From Isoetes taiwanensis (taxonomy: Eukaryota > Streptophyta > Lycopodiopsida > Isoetales > Isoetaceae): a stretch of 64,000 bases of DNA. The notes under the pieces were generated by a model. That model had not been told where the DNA came from. It did not search any database and was given only the letters and a program-made list of their open reading frames with translations. Below, piece after piece: positions 10,464-20,890 of this stretch (its first letter is position 1; every line of letters begins with the position of its first letter). The stretch is taken from positions 11,353,525 through 11,417,524 of the forward strand of contig JAJEKV010000017.1 of NCBI GenBank assembly GCA_021234155.1, in the 5' to 3' direction. Made by a program: the position numbers and the translations under genes.

Positions 10464-12393
10464 TGTTGCCCCCAAAGGGCAACATGCTAATTGTGTTCTA
10501 TGCATTCAAGTTAGGTTAAGTCATTTCTGAAGACTAGGTCAAAGATTGGAAGAGCTTGGTAGTCAACATTGGTGTGAAGGTCAAAGGATGCTTACCTTCT
10601 AAGTCAACAAGTGCTCAAGCCAAAAGTTCACAAGAGGTATTTTATTTGGGATCAAATGCTTAGTTAAGAATATGCTCTAGAAGAATCTGGGTTATGAAGT
10701 TTGGAAGACATCTTTTGAAGATTGGAAGTTAAGAGTTTGGAAGACCCCATGGTGTATAGTTTCTAATTTTGGCCTTTGCTTCACCCCACTACCCCCATTT
10801 TTGCACCTTTGGCTCAACATTGTTTTCATGCCCATTGTTCATTCCTTTGCCATGCTTGCTTTGCCATAATTGCCATCTTGCTCAAATTCCTTACCATTTC
10901 CTTCAATGTGCCATCATCTTGTCTATTCAAAAAACTACTTAAGCCTTTGTTTCAAAAATATCATTCCCTTTTCTTTATTATCTCCTTTGTCCCCCTAATG
11001 GTCCCTCATAATTTCTTTTGCCTTCATTCCTATTCCATCATACTCTTAGTGGTATATTCTAAGCCTTGCCAAAAGATGCCCAAAAGATTCCTTATCCTTT
11101 GCACGTGTGGAGAATTCTTCCTATGGTTGAAAGAATTGAACTATCTCTAAATATTCCTTGGGCAAATACCTCTAAACCGTTGGCCAAGATTCTTAAATAA
11201 TAAAATACAGCATATTCAAGGTATATTCTTCCGAAAATACGGAACCGTATCGCGCGAAACTCTCAAAAATACTGCTGAAGAACCCTAAAATTAGAAAACT
11301 GGCTCGAATCATGCCTTCCCGCGCTCCATTCTCTCTGAAACCACTCTATTTTTGGATTCCGGAACCTAAGCAACAAATTAAGCCTTTACCTAAAATCACT
11401 GGAATCGAAATTTGAAACTATATACAGGGGAAACACAATCACAGCATTTTTGAAGGTCCAGACGCACTCAAATCCGACATTGATCAATGCTGAGCATGAC
11501 CTGAAAGATTCTTCAAGTCCCTGAGCATTCCTCGACTGGATTTGCAAAGATCTAGTTGATATTATTTTCAAAACTTATCTTATGACTTATGATGATTATT
11601 TTCCAGTATCTGAAAGTTTGAAGTATTATTATCTATTGTTATTATGATGTATTTACCTTCATATCCCAAGTTGTCAAATCCCTCTCTGATACATTTCTTA
11701 GCAATTTTTTTACTCAAAATATTTTACAGAAAATCCCTGAGTGTTCCAAAGCACTATTGGCCTGTTTGCCATCTATCCTTAGAGCAACTGTGAGCTAAAG
11801 GCTTTGAAAATATAAAAAAAATACCACTTCTAGTTCAAGTTGGAAAAATTAGCATTCGGGTCTGATCAATGTTTTACTATATTTTGCCAAATCCAGCCAC
11901 AAAAAATGCTTCTGCAGTTTCAAATGGAAATTTGACCTCATGCCCCTCTCTCTCATCACCATCAGAACACATGTGCTTTGGAAATTCCCAAAAATACGTC
12001 CAACAACTCCAAATCTTATTTTCTGATCACTGTTTTCCATAGTTGACCTCTCTATTGACCAATTTTTGACCCCACTTTGAGATTGAATATCTTTCGAATT
12101 TATAGTCTGACTTGGTCAGAAACTTCATCACTGGATTCCTACAACTTTCTTGAGCAAGTCTGAGGTGGTTGACCCGAAAAATCAATCCCTTTCTCGCCAC
12201 CACAACTGTTTGAGTCAAGATCCCATTTCCTAGAAATGGGAAATGTATGAAATTTGAGTTTTTTGGACTTCTCTTTAGATTTACCTTGCATAGACTGATC
12301 ACCTTAAGTGATCTGGAGGTTCTAACCCCTATTTGGGTGTAAACTCAAGTTGGTTCCTTGTGGTTGACCTATAAGCCAGGTTTAGGGTCAACA
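10464..12393 (+). mobile_element. 5' LTR of A1 (1930 bp)
   Basis: Starts TGTTGCCC and ends GGGTCAACA. The first 21 bases form a hairpin (TGTTGCCC pairing with GGGCAACA). Near its 3' end it carries a second hairpin, GATCAC-CTTAA-GTGATC (12297-12313), followed at once by TGGAGGTTCTA (12314-12324), the same 11 bases that open the primer-binding site at 12397. Short open frames here are duplicated in the 3' LTR and have no recognisable product. Confidence 0.92.
12297..12324 (+). promoter_or_regulatory. U5 hairpin plus primer-site mimic in A1 5' LTR
   Basis: A six-base-pair stem with loop CTTAA at 12297-12313, then an 11-base copy of the primer-binding core. The 3' LTR has the same at 20342-20369. 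Families B (57218-57245) and E (about 25325-25347) have analogous arrangements with different stems. It could help tRNA annealing or packaging; this is inference. Confidence 0.5.
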
Positions 12394-12396
12394 TTT

Positions 12397-12415
12397 TGGA
12401 GGTTCTACCGAGATC
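12397..12415 (+). promoter_or_regulatory. Primer-binding site of A1
   Basis: TGGAGGTTCTACCGAGATC, three bases after the LTR end (spacer TTT). It starts with TGG as expected for pairing to tRNA CCA. The core suggests tRNA-Gln (inferred). Confidence 0.75.
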
Positions 12416-12434
12416 TTCCTGGATTTCAGAACTC

Positions 12435-14285
12435 ATGGCTCCAAAACAAAAATTCCCAGCAGAACAAGAACCATTAGAGGATGTTGATGTATCAGATCAT
12501 TGCAGGGAGAGACCATTGCCCTCAAGTTTTTCAACCAGTTTGCTTCAGAATCTGCCTTGTCAATTTGAACTGAATGTCCCTGTTCCCTTACCTACTTTTT
12601 ACTCCAGTATGAGTGCTAACAACTTTCTGAGAATATTTAAAGATTATTACAGGGATTATGGCTTCAAAAAAGGGTGCAAGCTCTCAGAATTTGAAAAATG
12701 CTTCAAAGAAGAGAGTGAGGCTGGTGCTTGGCTAACTTATGAAAAGTTAATGGGGACCACCTTATGGGATGAGCTTGTTAAGAAGTTCTTAGATAGGTTT
12801 GGTAAGTTGGCTGCTCCCAAAGATTTGGTTAATGAGTTGCAAAGTTTTTCTATACATGCAGGGGAGAGTGTGAATCAGTACAAAGAAAGATTTAGCACAT
12901 TCATGAGTAGGTGCCAAAGAGCTCAAGTTACAATTCCAACTCTTTTTCTGGTCACTGCTTTCATCAATGGTTTGGAAAGGAGACCAGATATCCAAGGAAG
13001 CTGCTCAAGATCCAAGCTGTTGAAGGTTTCGATTCTATATACAAAGTTTTTGCCAAAACCACTGACCTTACTCAGATGCTTTCCACCTTACCAGACAAAC
13101 ATCATGTTTCCTATCATAATCATGACCCCTTCTACCCTGATGCCACTGATGCACATTATGATCATCACCCTTCCATTCCAGTTTATGCCATACAGAAGGA
13201 AAAGAAGAAATCTAAAGAGGAAGAAGCTAACTCTCAAGTTGCAGAGGTCAAGGCAGATTTATCTAAAGTCACTGAGGCTTTGGCAGAATTAACCAAACAA
13301 TTAGTCGAGCTCAAGACTACAAGAACAGGTAAAACTTACCCTGAATGTATCCATTGCAATAGGAATTCTCATCCATCAGAAATTTGCTATTGGCAAGTGT
13401 GTCCTAAATGCAATAGAAAAGGCCACTTTAGAAAGGAATGTTCTATTTGTTCTTTTTGTAAAGAAGTTGGCCATACTGATATTAGGTGTGCTGTTAAGGA
13501 ATACTTTGCTAAGCAGGAAAAGGAAAAGAGACCAGAACCTAAACCTCCTGTGAGATTTGCTGAACCAAGTACTTCTATAAGGTTTATCCAGGCTACAGAA
13601 GTTCCCAAAGCTGAAGAAGTTGTGGTGGTGCAAACTAGAAGCATGAATGAAGCTCATGTACATACTGAATCAAGTAGACATCCCACTGCCAGGTCTTCAC
13701 CACCTATAGTGGAATCACCTGCTCAAATGATAGCTCCACCCCCACAGCAAAAATATGGTAAGAAAGATCAAGACCTTGATGAAGTTGATGTTTTGCTCAA
13801 AAACTCTAAAGTACGTGTGGATCTTTTTACCTTGCTAAAAATTGCGCCTAGCTATAGAAAAAGAGTAATGCAGCAAACTGGTGGTGAGACATTGAATGCT
13901 TGTGTGAATTTTACTGATGCCACTAACCTCGTTCTAGCACAGAATGAAGAAGACCCTGGGGCATTCACATGTTCAGCTGCTTTAGGAGGTTACACCTTCT
14001 CAAATGTGTTACTTGATGGGGGATCCCCCTTAAACATCATGCCATATCACATTATGAAGAAGTGTGGTTTCGAGGTGGACAAGAAAGCTTCTATATTATT
14101 GAGATCTTTTTATAATGCTAAGATTACTCCTATTGGTGTGGTGACTAAAGTGCCTGTTAATACAGAAGGCATAACTGTAGCTGCTAACTTTATTGTAGTG
14201 GCTTTTGAAGATATAGGGGATGAATCTGACATCTATGATCTACTTTTAGGAAGGAGATGGTTGGCTACTGTGGATGCTAGGCCAG
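12435..14285 (+). pseudogene. gag-pro: gag and protease of A1, with frame breaks
   Basis: Structural polyprotein. The start ATG at 12435 (MAPKQKF) is matched by MAPRRTN in family B at an equivalent distance from the primer site. The capsid-like part (frame of 12435) runs to about 12994, where one base is missing compared with family B (RKLLKIQ follows directly there), and reading resumes one frame over. Then come an acidic/basic linker and three tandem CCHC zinc knuckles (about 13346-13492), all of C-x2-C-x4-H-x4-C type: CIHCNRNSHPSEIC, CPKCNRKGHFRKEC and CSFCKEVGHTDIRC. The aspartic protease active site reads LLDGGSPLN (DGGS at 14015-14026), with the LLLGRRWL segment near 14242-14265. The frame is lost again at about 14280 before pol. 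Nucleic-acid binding and particle assembly are the expected roles. Confidence 0.88.
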
Positions 14286-14394
14286 TCTGGTCTCAATGGA
14301 GATGCACCATCTCCAAATGGCTCTCAAACTGCCACAATTTACAATCAAGATGGCTCCTATGGCTCCAAAGAAGAGGTAAACTTTATTAAGGGAA

Positions 14395-17300
14395 ATGTTA
14401 ATTGAAGAGCCTTCAGGATCTTACAGGATAAAAAATACAAGATCAAGAAAATATGAAATGGTTCCTCTTATTATGGAATGTGCACTTCCCAGCAGACAAG
14501 GACCATCAGGATTCTTATGGTTTGATGGAGGTATTTCTAAAAAATTAAATGTTGCATCATCTGCTGCTATTTTGAAAGACTCTTCTCACAAAATCTTAGC
14601 TAAAGTAGGAAGAATCTTCCCTCAAGTCACCTCTAATGTAGCAGAATATAAAGCTTTGATTGCAGGTCTTCTGGAAGGCAAAGCCATGGATATTGCTAAT
14701 ATCCACATTTATGGTGATTCACAATTAATCTGCAGACAAGTTTTAGGAGATTATCAAACAAAGAATGCAGATATGGAACTCTTGAAGAATCAGGCAATGG
14801 GAGTACTCTCAAGTTTTGCTTCATGGAAGATCACTCATATCCCAAGAGAAAGACTTTTTAAAGCTGATGCTTTGTGTAGGGAGACTCCCATGTCACATTT
14901 AACTGAGGGAGCTATTCCTGAAGATGATCTCGATGACAATGAAGTAAAAGCACTCTGTCCTATTTTGACCATTGATGCATCAGAGAAAAAAGATACTGAA
15001 GAGATTGTAATCACAAAAAATGGTAAGACTAGAACCCTATTTGTTGGAGATTTGATTGAATATCAAAACAAAGAGAGCATACAAATGTTTTTTGAAGAAA
15101 GGAAAGATGTATTTGCTTGGGATTATTCAGAGCTCACAGGTATCAAAACTGAGGTATGCCAATTTGAAATTAAGATCAAGGAAGGTTGTAAACATGTCTT
15201 TCAAAAATTAAGGAGAAGTAATGCTTCATTGATGGGATTAATCAAAGATGAATTGGATAAGATGCTAGATGCAGATGTTATTATTGAAATTATTAATCCA
15301 GAATGGGTATCTTGCATTGTTCCTGTGGAGAAAAAAAGTGGTGCTTTAAGAATTTGCACTGACTATCGAGATCTCAACAAAGCCACCATCAAGGATTATT
15401 ACCCTTTGCCTTTTTTAGAGGAGATCTTATATGCTGTAGCAGGTAAAGAGGTGTACTCATTTTTAGATGGATTCTCAGGATTCAATCAGATTAGCATTAA
15501 AGAAGAAGACCAGCCAAAGACTTCCTTCATCACTCCCTGGGGCACATATGCTATGAAAAGAATGCCCTTTGGTTTAATGAATGCTCCAGCTACCTTCCAA
15601 AGGGCAATGGATGTTATTTTCAAATCAATGTCTGCTGAAGAGTTCAGGGTGTACCTAGATGATCTTTGCCTAGGTTCTCATCCTACTAATCATGTGGAGT
15701 TACTTGCAAAAATTTATTCTCTATGCAGGAGTTCAGGAGTTAATCTAAATCCAAAGAAATGCATCTTTTTTGCATCAAAAGGACAACTCTTAGGACATGA
15801 AGTATCCAACCAAGGCATTCAAGTTGCCCGAGACAAGATTGAAGCCCTCAAAAAGCTAGCACCTCCCAAGAATCTAAAGCAGGTTAAGAGTTTTATTGGT
15901 ATGACAAGTTTCCTTAGGATGTATATTCCTAATTTTGCTCATATTTTGAGTCCCATTTCTAAGTTGACGAGGGTAGGCAAGTTTTCTAAGTCTGAAAGTA
16001 AGCATATACCTATCACATGGACTTCAGAATGCCAAGAGGGTTTTGACTTTCTCATTCTATCCATATGTGAAGCCACACTTTTGAAAAACCCAGATTTGAA
16101 CATGCCATTTAAAGTTTATATCACTGTTACTAAAAAGGCCATAGGATTAGCCATTTTGCAGGATAAACACACCATAGTATTTGCAAGTAAACAATGGTCT
16201 GCCCTTGAAGAAAGATATACCAGAATAGAAAAGAGTGCTGCTGCACTCATGTTCCTTATCAATAGGCAAGGACACTTGCTTCTGAAAAGTCAAGTCCAAG
16301 TCTACATGAAGCAAAATCCAATGGGTCTACTGTTTGGTAAGGCAACCAATAAGCCAAAGATCCAGAGATGGGCTTGTAAGTTGCAAAGTTATGATATTTC
16401 TGTAAAAGAGTTGCATTTGGTACGAAGTCCTAGCCTCTATTTGCCTTACATATTTTTTGACCATGAAGATGAATTGGATACTACTGACACTTCACAATAT
16501 GGGATCATCTCTCCAAGCCTCACTTCAAGCCAAAAAAGGAGACTCAAGGACAAATGCAGACAATTCAAGATGATAGACAATGTCTTGTGCAAAGTCAACC
16601 GAGATGACGATGAGTCTGTTCTAATTATCAGGGAAATGCATAAAGGTATTTGTGGGGGACATTTTGCTGGTGATACTACAACAAAAAAGATTCTCAGGTC
16701 TGGATACTATTGGCCCACTGTCTTTAAAGATTGTTATGAGATTAGAAGGACTTGCCATCAATGCCAAATCTTTAGCAAAAGAATTTTACTGCCAGCTGCC
16801 CTTAATCCTATCATATCTCCAGGGCCTTTTCAGATTTGGGGGCTAGATTATATTGGCCCCATTAATCCTTCTTCTGCAGGTCAACATCAGCATATTATTG
16901 TAGCCACAGACTATTTTACCAAGTGGGCAGAAGCCATACCTTTGAAGCAGGCTAATGCCCTCACAACTGCAAGGTTTTTACATGAATATGTTTGCTCTAG
17001 GTTTGGTATTCCTTTCCAGTTGCATTCTGACAGGGGTACACCTTTTGTTAATGAAGTTATTGCGAACCTGTTGGACATTTTGAAGGTCAAGCATACCAAA
17101 AGTTCCTCATACTATCCTCAGGGTAATGGACAAGCTGAAGCCACTAACAAGGTGCTGAAAAATATTTTGCAGAAGACAGTTGAGGTCAACAAGAGGGATT
17201 GGCATGTCAAAATAGTAGATGCACTTTGGGCTTATAGAGTCACCATCAAAACAGCTATAAATCACACACCTTTCAATTTGGTTTATGGCATAGAGGCAGT

Positions 17301-17724
17301 TTTACCAGTGGAACTCGAGCTGCCTTCTCTAAGATTAGCTCATAAATTATGCTTACCTTTTGAACATGCCTTGCAAGAAAGATTGGATGCCTTGCTGCAC
17401 CTAGATGAATATAGAATGGAAGCTGAGAATACTAATTTGTTGAAAAAGGCTAAAGATCTGACTGCATTCAAAGCTGCACATAGAATACATGGTACTTTTA
17501 GGAAGGGGGAGCTTGTCCTTAAGTGGAATAAGTCAAAAGAAGACTCAGCTGGCAAGTTTGATAATATTTGGGAAGGACCCTTTGTGGTGCTGGAATCTGC
17601 AGGTACCAATTCATATTGGCTACAAGAGGTTGCCTCGGGAATGTTGTTACCAAATCCTATCAATATCCTGCATTTGAAAAGGTATTGGGACCAGCATGCT
17701 TGCTTGTCCCTCTTTTTGCACTAG
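14395..17724 (+). CDS. pol: pol of A1: RNase H, reverse transcriptase, degenerate RNase H, integrase
   Basis: One open frame of 1109 codons. Residues about 40-163 are an RNase H with all four acidic residues (D44 in FDGG, E84 in AEYKAL, D108 in YGDSQ, D158 in KADAL), placed upstream of RT. RT spans about 305-480, with D358 and the active-site motif YLDD at 420-423. The classical RNase H at about 571-690 has lost its first Asp (VYITVTKKAIG) and the TDH Asp (VYMKQNP), keeping only E612. Integrase has the zinc finger (H749, H756, C787, C790) and a DD35E core (D818, D879, E915), ending in LKRYWD. No chromodomain. Compared with A2 it lacks 26 residues after DTTDTS and 8 residues after VNRD, just before the zinc finger. 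No upstream ATG context is required, as expression would be as a polyprotein. Confidence 0.93.
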   Translation: MLIEEPSGSYRIKNTRSRKYEMVPLIMECALPSRQGPSGFLWFDGGISKKLNVASSAAILKDSSHKILAKVGRIFPQVTSNVAEYKALIAGLLEGKAMDIANIHIYGDSQLICRQVLGDYQTKNADMELLKNQAMGVLSSFASWKITHIPRERLFKADALCRETPMSHLTEGAIPEDDLDDNEVKALCPILTIDASEKKDTEEIVITKNGKTRTLFVGDLIEYQNKESIQMFFEERKDVFAWDYSELTGIKTEVCQFEIKIKEGCKHVFQKLRRSNASLMGLIKDELDKMLDADVIIEIINPEWVSCIVPVEKKSGALRICTDYRDLNKATIKDYYPLPFLEEILYAVAGKEVYSFLDGFSGFNQISIKEEDQPKTSFITPWGTYAMKRMPFGLMNAPATFQRAMDVIFKSMSAEEFRVYLDDLCLGSHPTNHVELLAKIYSLCRSSGVNLNPKKCIFFASKGQLLGHEVSNQGIQVARDKIEALKKLAPPKNLKQVKSFIGMTSFLRMYIPNFAHILSPISKLTRVGKFSKSESKHIPITWTSECQEGFDFLILSICEATLLKNPDLNMPFKVYITVTKKAIGLAILQDKHTIVFASKQWSALEERYTRIEKSAAALMFLINRQGHLLLKSQVQVYMKQNPMGLLFGKATNKPKIQRWACKLQSYDISVKELHLVRSPSLYLPYIFFDHEDELDTTDTSQYGIISPSLTSSQKRRLKDKCRQFKMIDNVLCKVNRDDDESVLIIREMHKGICGGHFAGDTTTKKILRSGYYWPTVFKDCYEIRRTCHQCQIFSKRILLPAALNPIISPGPFQIWGLDYIGPINPSSAGQHQHIIVATDYFTKWAEAIPLKQANALTTARFLHEYVCSRFGIPFQLHSDRGTPFVNEVIANLLDILKVKHTKSSSYYPQGNGQAEATNKVLKNILQKTVEVNKRDWHVKIVDALWAYRVTIKTAINHTPFNLVYGIEAVLPVELELPSLRLAHKLCLPFEHALQERLDALLHLDEYRMEAENTNLLKKAKDLTAFKAAHRIHGTFRKGELVLKWNKSKEDSAGKFDNIWEGPFVVLESAGTNSYWLQEVASGMLLPNPINILHLKRYWDQHACLSLFLH

Positions 17725-18453
17725 ACAGTTCAAAGATCTATGGTAGGTTTAGAATAGTTAGATCTATTTGACTTTTGAGCATATTACTTTGATAAGTTAA
17801 TTTTATGTTTGTAGGTTGGGCTGACCTGAGGACAGTATGAGTGATCTCAAGAAGAAGAGTGAATACTAATGCTTTACCAAGTGCCATATGCAGGAGCATC
17901 CTTTTGTCCATCTTTATTCACCTGCCATAAGTGGTCCTGCTATCCATCTAGACTTTTTACCCCGGTTTTCATTCCCATAAAAGCACTCTACAATTCAGCT
18001 TCACCACCATAGCAGAGTTGCAAGGATTTGAGACTAACTAGTTGTGTGTTTCCATGACAGGTGCATCCTTTCTCCATTTTTATTCATCTGTCATAATAGT
18101 CCTGCTATCCATTTAAACTCCTTATTCTTGTTTTTCATTCCCAAAAGAAAGCACTCTGCAATTCAGCTTCACCATCATAGCAGAGTTGCATTTTTAAAGG
18201 ATCAAGGAGGCATACATTCTTTTGTTTTGGCGAGATCTCAATACTTGCACATTTACCTCACCCTCATACACGCCATCCCCATCACCACCCTATCATATTC
18301 ACCCTCATTCTCACCCTTTTTTCACTCATCATATTCCATTCACATCCTCCCACCACCATATTCACTTTTATTCCATTAACACTTGCACATTACACCCTCT
18401 CTCTACCATGATTCTCACTTAGGCACCTTGGTACAAAGTTGAAGACCCTCTAT
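17725..18453 (+). repeat. A1 3' leader with 167-bp-period direct repeat
   Basis: Non-coding part between pol and the 3' LTR. Units starting at 17891 and 18058 share the words GCATCCTTT, ATCTGTCATAA and AGCAGAGTTGCA in the same order. Between them and the LTR lie C- and CAC-rich sequences. A copy of the LTR-adjacent words TTTTGGCGAGA also appears near 18228, about 260 bp before the real LTR edge. A2 shows the same duplication at about 61330-61560, so it is a family trait. Confidence 0.7.
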
Positions 18454-18490
18454 GGCTGAGGGGACCAGCCATTCTTTTGTTTTGGCGAGC
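18454..18490 (+). promoter_or_regulatory. Purine-loop hairpin and LTR-adjacent tract of A1
   Basis: GGCTG (18454-18458) pairs with CAGCC (18466-18470) around AGGGGAC, the same loop as in family C with a different stem. TTTTGGCGAGC then leads directly to the 3' LTR. The loop or the GGCGAG run is the likely plus-strand primer. Confidence 0.5.
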
Positions 18491-20438
18491 TGTTGCCCCA
18501 AAGGGCAACATGCTAATTGTGTTCTATGCATTCAAGTTAGGTTAAGTCATTTTTGAAGACTAGGTCAAAGATTGGAAGAGCTTGGTAGTCAACATTGGTG
18601 TGAAGGTCAAAGGATGCTTACCTTCTAAGTCAACAAGTGCTCAAGCCAAAAGTTCACAAGAGGTATTTTATTTGGGATCAAATGCTTAGTTAAGAATATG
18701 CTCTAGAAGAATCTGGATTATGAAGTTTGGAAGACATCTTTTGAAGATTGGAAGTTAAGAGTTTGGAAGACCCCATGGTGTATAGTTTCTAATTTTGGCC
18801 TTTGCTTCACCCCACTACCCCCATTTTTGCACCTTTGACTCAACATTGTTTTCATGCCCATTGTTCATTCCTTTGCCATGCTTATTTTGCCATAATTGCC
18901 ATCTTGCTCAAATTCCTTACCATTTCCTTCAATGTGCCATCATCTTGTCTATTCAAAAAACTACTTAAGCCTTTGTTTCAAAAATATCATTCCCTTTTCT
19001 TTATTATCTCCTTTGTCCCCCTAATGGTCCCTCATAATTTTTTTTGCCTTCATTCCTATTCCATCATACTCTTAGTGGTATATTCTAAGCCTTGCCAAAA
19101 GATGCCCAAAAGATTCCTTATCCTTTGCACGTGTGGAGAATTCTTCCTATGGTTGAAAGAATTGGACTATCTCTAAATATTCCTTGGGCAAATACCTCTA
19201 AACCATTGGCCAAGGTTCTAAAATGATAAAATACAGCATATTCAAGGCATATTCTTCCGAAAATATGGAACCGTATCGCGCGAAACTCTTAAAAATACTG
19301 TTGAAGAACCCTAAAATTAGAAAACTGGCTCGAATCATGCCTTCCCGCGCTCCATTCTCTCTGAAACCACTCTATTTTTGGATTCCGGAACCTAAGCAAC
19401 AGATTAAGCCTAAATTTATTACCTAAAATCACTGGAATCGAAATTTGAAATTATATACAGGGGAAACACAATCACAGCATTTTTGAAGGCCCAGACGCAC
19501 AAAAATCCGACATTGATCAATGCTGAGCTTGACCTGAAAGATTCTTGAAGTTCCTGAGCATTCCTCGACTGGATTTGCAAAGATCTAGTTGATATTATTT
19601 TCAAAACTTATCTTATGACTTATGATGATTATTTTTCAGTATCTGAAACTTTGAAGTATCATTATCTATTGTTATTATGATGTATTTACCTTCATATCAA
19701 TATAAATTGACTGCCAAGTTGTCAAATCCCTCTCTGATACATTTCTTAGCAATTTTTTTACTCAAAATATTTTACAGAAAATCCCTGAGTGTTCCAAAGC
19801 ACTATTGGCCTGTTTGCCATCTATCCTTAGAGCAACTGTGAGCTAAAGGCTTTGAAAACATAAAAAAATACCACTTCTAGTTCAAGTTAGAAAAATTAGC
19901 ATTCGGGTCTAATCAATTTTTTACTGTATTTTGCCAAATCCAGCCACAAAAAATGCTTCTGCAGTTTCAAATGGAAATTTGACCTCATGCCCCTCTCTCT
20001 CATCGCCATCAGAACACATGTGCTTTGGAAATTCCCAAAAATACGCCCTGCAACTCCAAATCTTATTTTCTGATCACTGTTTTCCATAGTTGACCTCTAT
20101 TGGCCAATTTTTGACCCCACTTTGAGATTGAATATCTTTCGAATTTATAGTCTAACTTGGTTAGAAACTTCATCACTGGATTCCTACAACTTTCTTGAGC
20201 AAGTCTGAGGTGGTTGACCCGAAAAATCAATCCCTTTCTCGCCACCACAACTGTTTGAGTCAAGATCCCATTTCCTAGAAATGGGAAAGGTATGAAATTT
20301 GAGTTTTTTGGACTTCTCTTTAGATTTACCTTGCATAGACTGATCACCTTAAGTGATCTGGAGGTTCTAACCCCTATTTGGGTGTAAACTCAAGTTGGTT
20401 CCTTGTGGTTGAACTATAAGCCAGGTTTAGGGTCAACA
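18491..20438 (+). mobile_element. 3' LTR of A1 (1948 bp)
   Basis: Starts TGTTGCCCCAAAGGGCAACA (a hairpin) and ends GGGTCAACA, followed by the target duplication TATAT at 20439-20443. It follows the 5' LTR base for base apart from scattered substitutions and a few indels, such as extra bases near 19408 and 19700. Confidence 0.92.
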
Positions 20439-20443
20439 TATAT

Positions 20444-20890
20444 TATTGCCTCGTGCTCTTCCATCTGGAACTCCTGAGTGTTGAAGTCAATGAAGGTGGT
20501 GAGGTCAATCTGGTTGCAACTTTGGAAGGTTTTTAATGTCGTTGATAACTAGATCAAGTGCTATGCTGCAAATGAAGATTGGGAACAAGGTAATGATGGT
20601 TTGCCCTACTGGTGTTGTTGCTAGGGGTGTCTACCATTATGCCTCCATGTTTTGTATCTCTCCTTTGGCTTCTTCCTCCTCATCTAATTGTTCGTCGACT
20701 GGGACTTCAATGTGTTCGAGGGACCTTATTTGTTGTGTCTTGTTCTTCAGTCCCTCTCATCTCCTACTCCAAAAGCAGACGCTCATCTATCCAAGAGTCT
20801 AAGGGTTGAGGGTCAAATGACTGCCTACAAGTAAAGAAGATGGCTATCTGTGTTGGAATATGTAATGGAGCGCATTTTAGGGTCTACAAA
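20444..20890 (-). mobile_element. Probable decayed retroelement (right part)
   Basis: Flank of A1. Minus-strand frames include an acidic segment with VDEQLDEEEEAK. It probably belongs with 8701-10458, being the older sequence split by A1. No catalytic motif is present. Confidence 0.3.

Larger units (their letters stand above)
10464..20438 (+). mobile_element. Ty3/gypsy retrotransposon A1, Tat-like, full length but broken
   Basis: About 10 kb. Order: 5' LTR, primer-binding site, gag with three zinc knuckles, aspartic protease, additional RNase H, reverse transcriptase, degenerate RNase H, integrase, long 3' leader, purine-loop hairpin, 3' LTR. The two LTRs are nearly identical by eye and flanked by TATAT, so insertion was fairly recent. 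The coding region has two frame breaks (about 12994 and 14280) and two in-frame deletions relative to its relative A2 in this window, so this copy is not functional as it stands. There is no chromodomain after integrase. A second RNase H places it with the Tat/Ogre branch of plant gypsy elements. Confidence 0.92.

Noticed and set aside
11849-12302. Minus-strand frames in the A1 LTR, repeated at 19896-20347
   Set aside because: Present twice because the LTR is present twice. No domain and no conservation beyond LTR identity.
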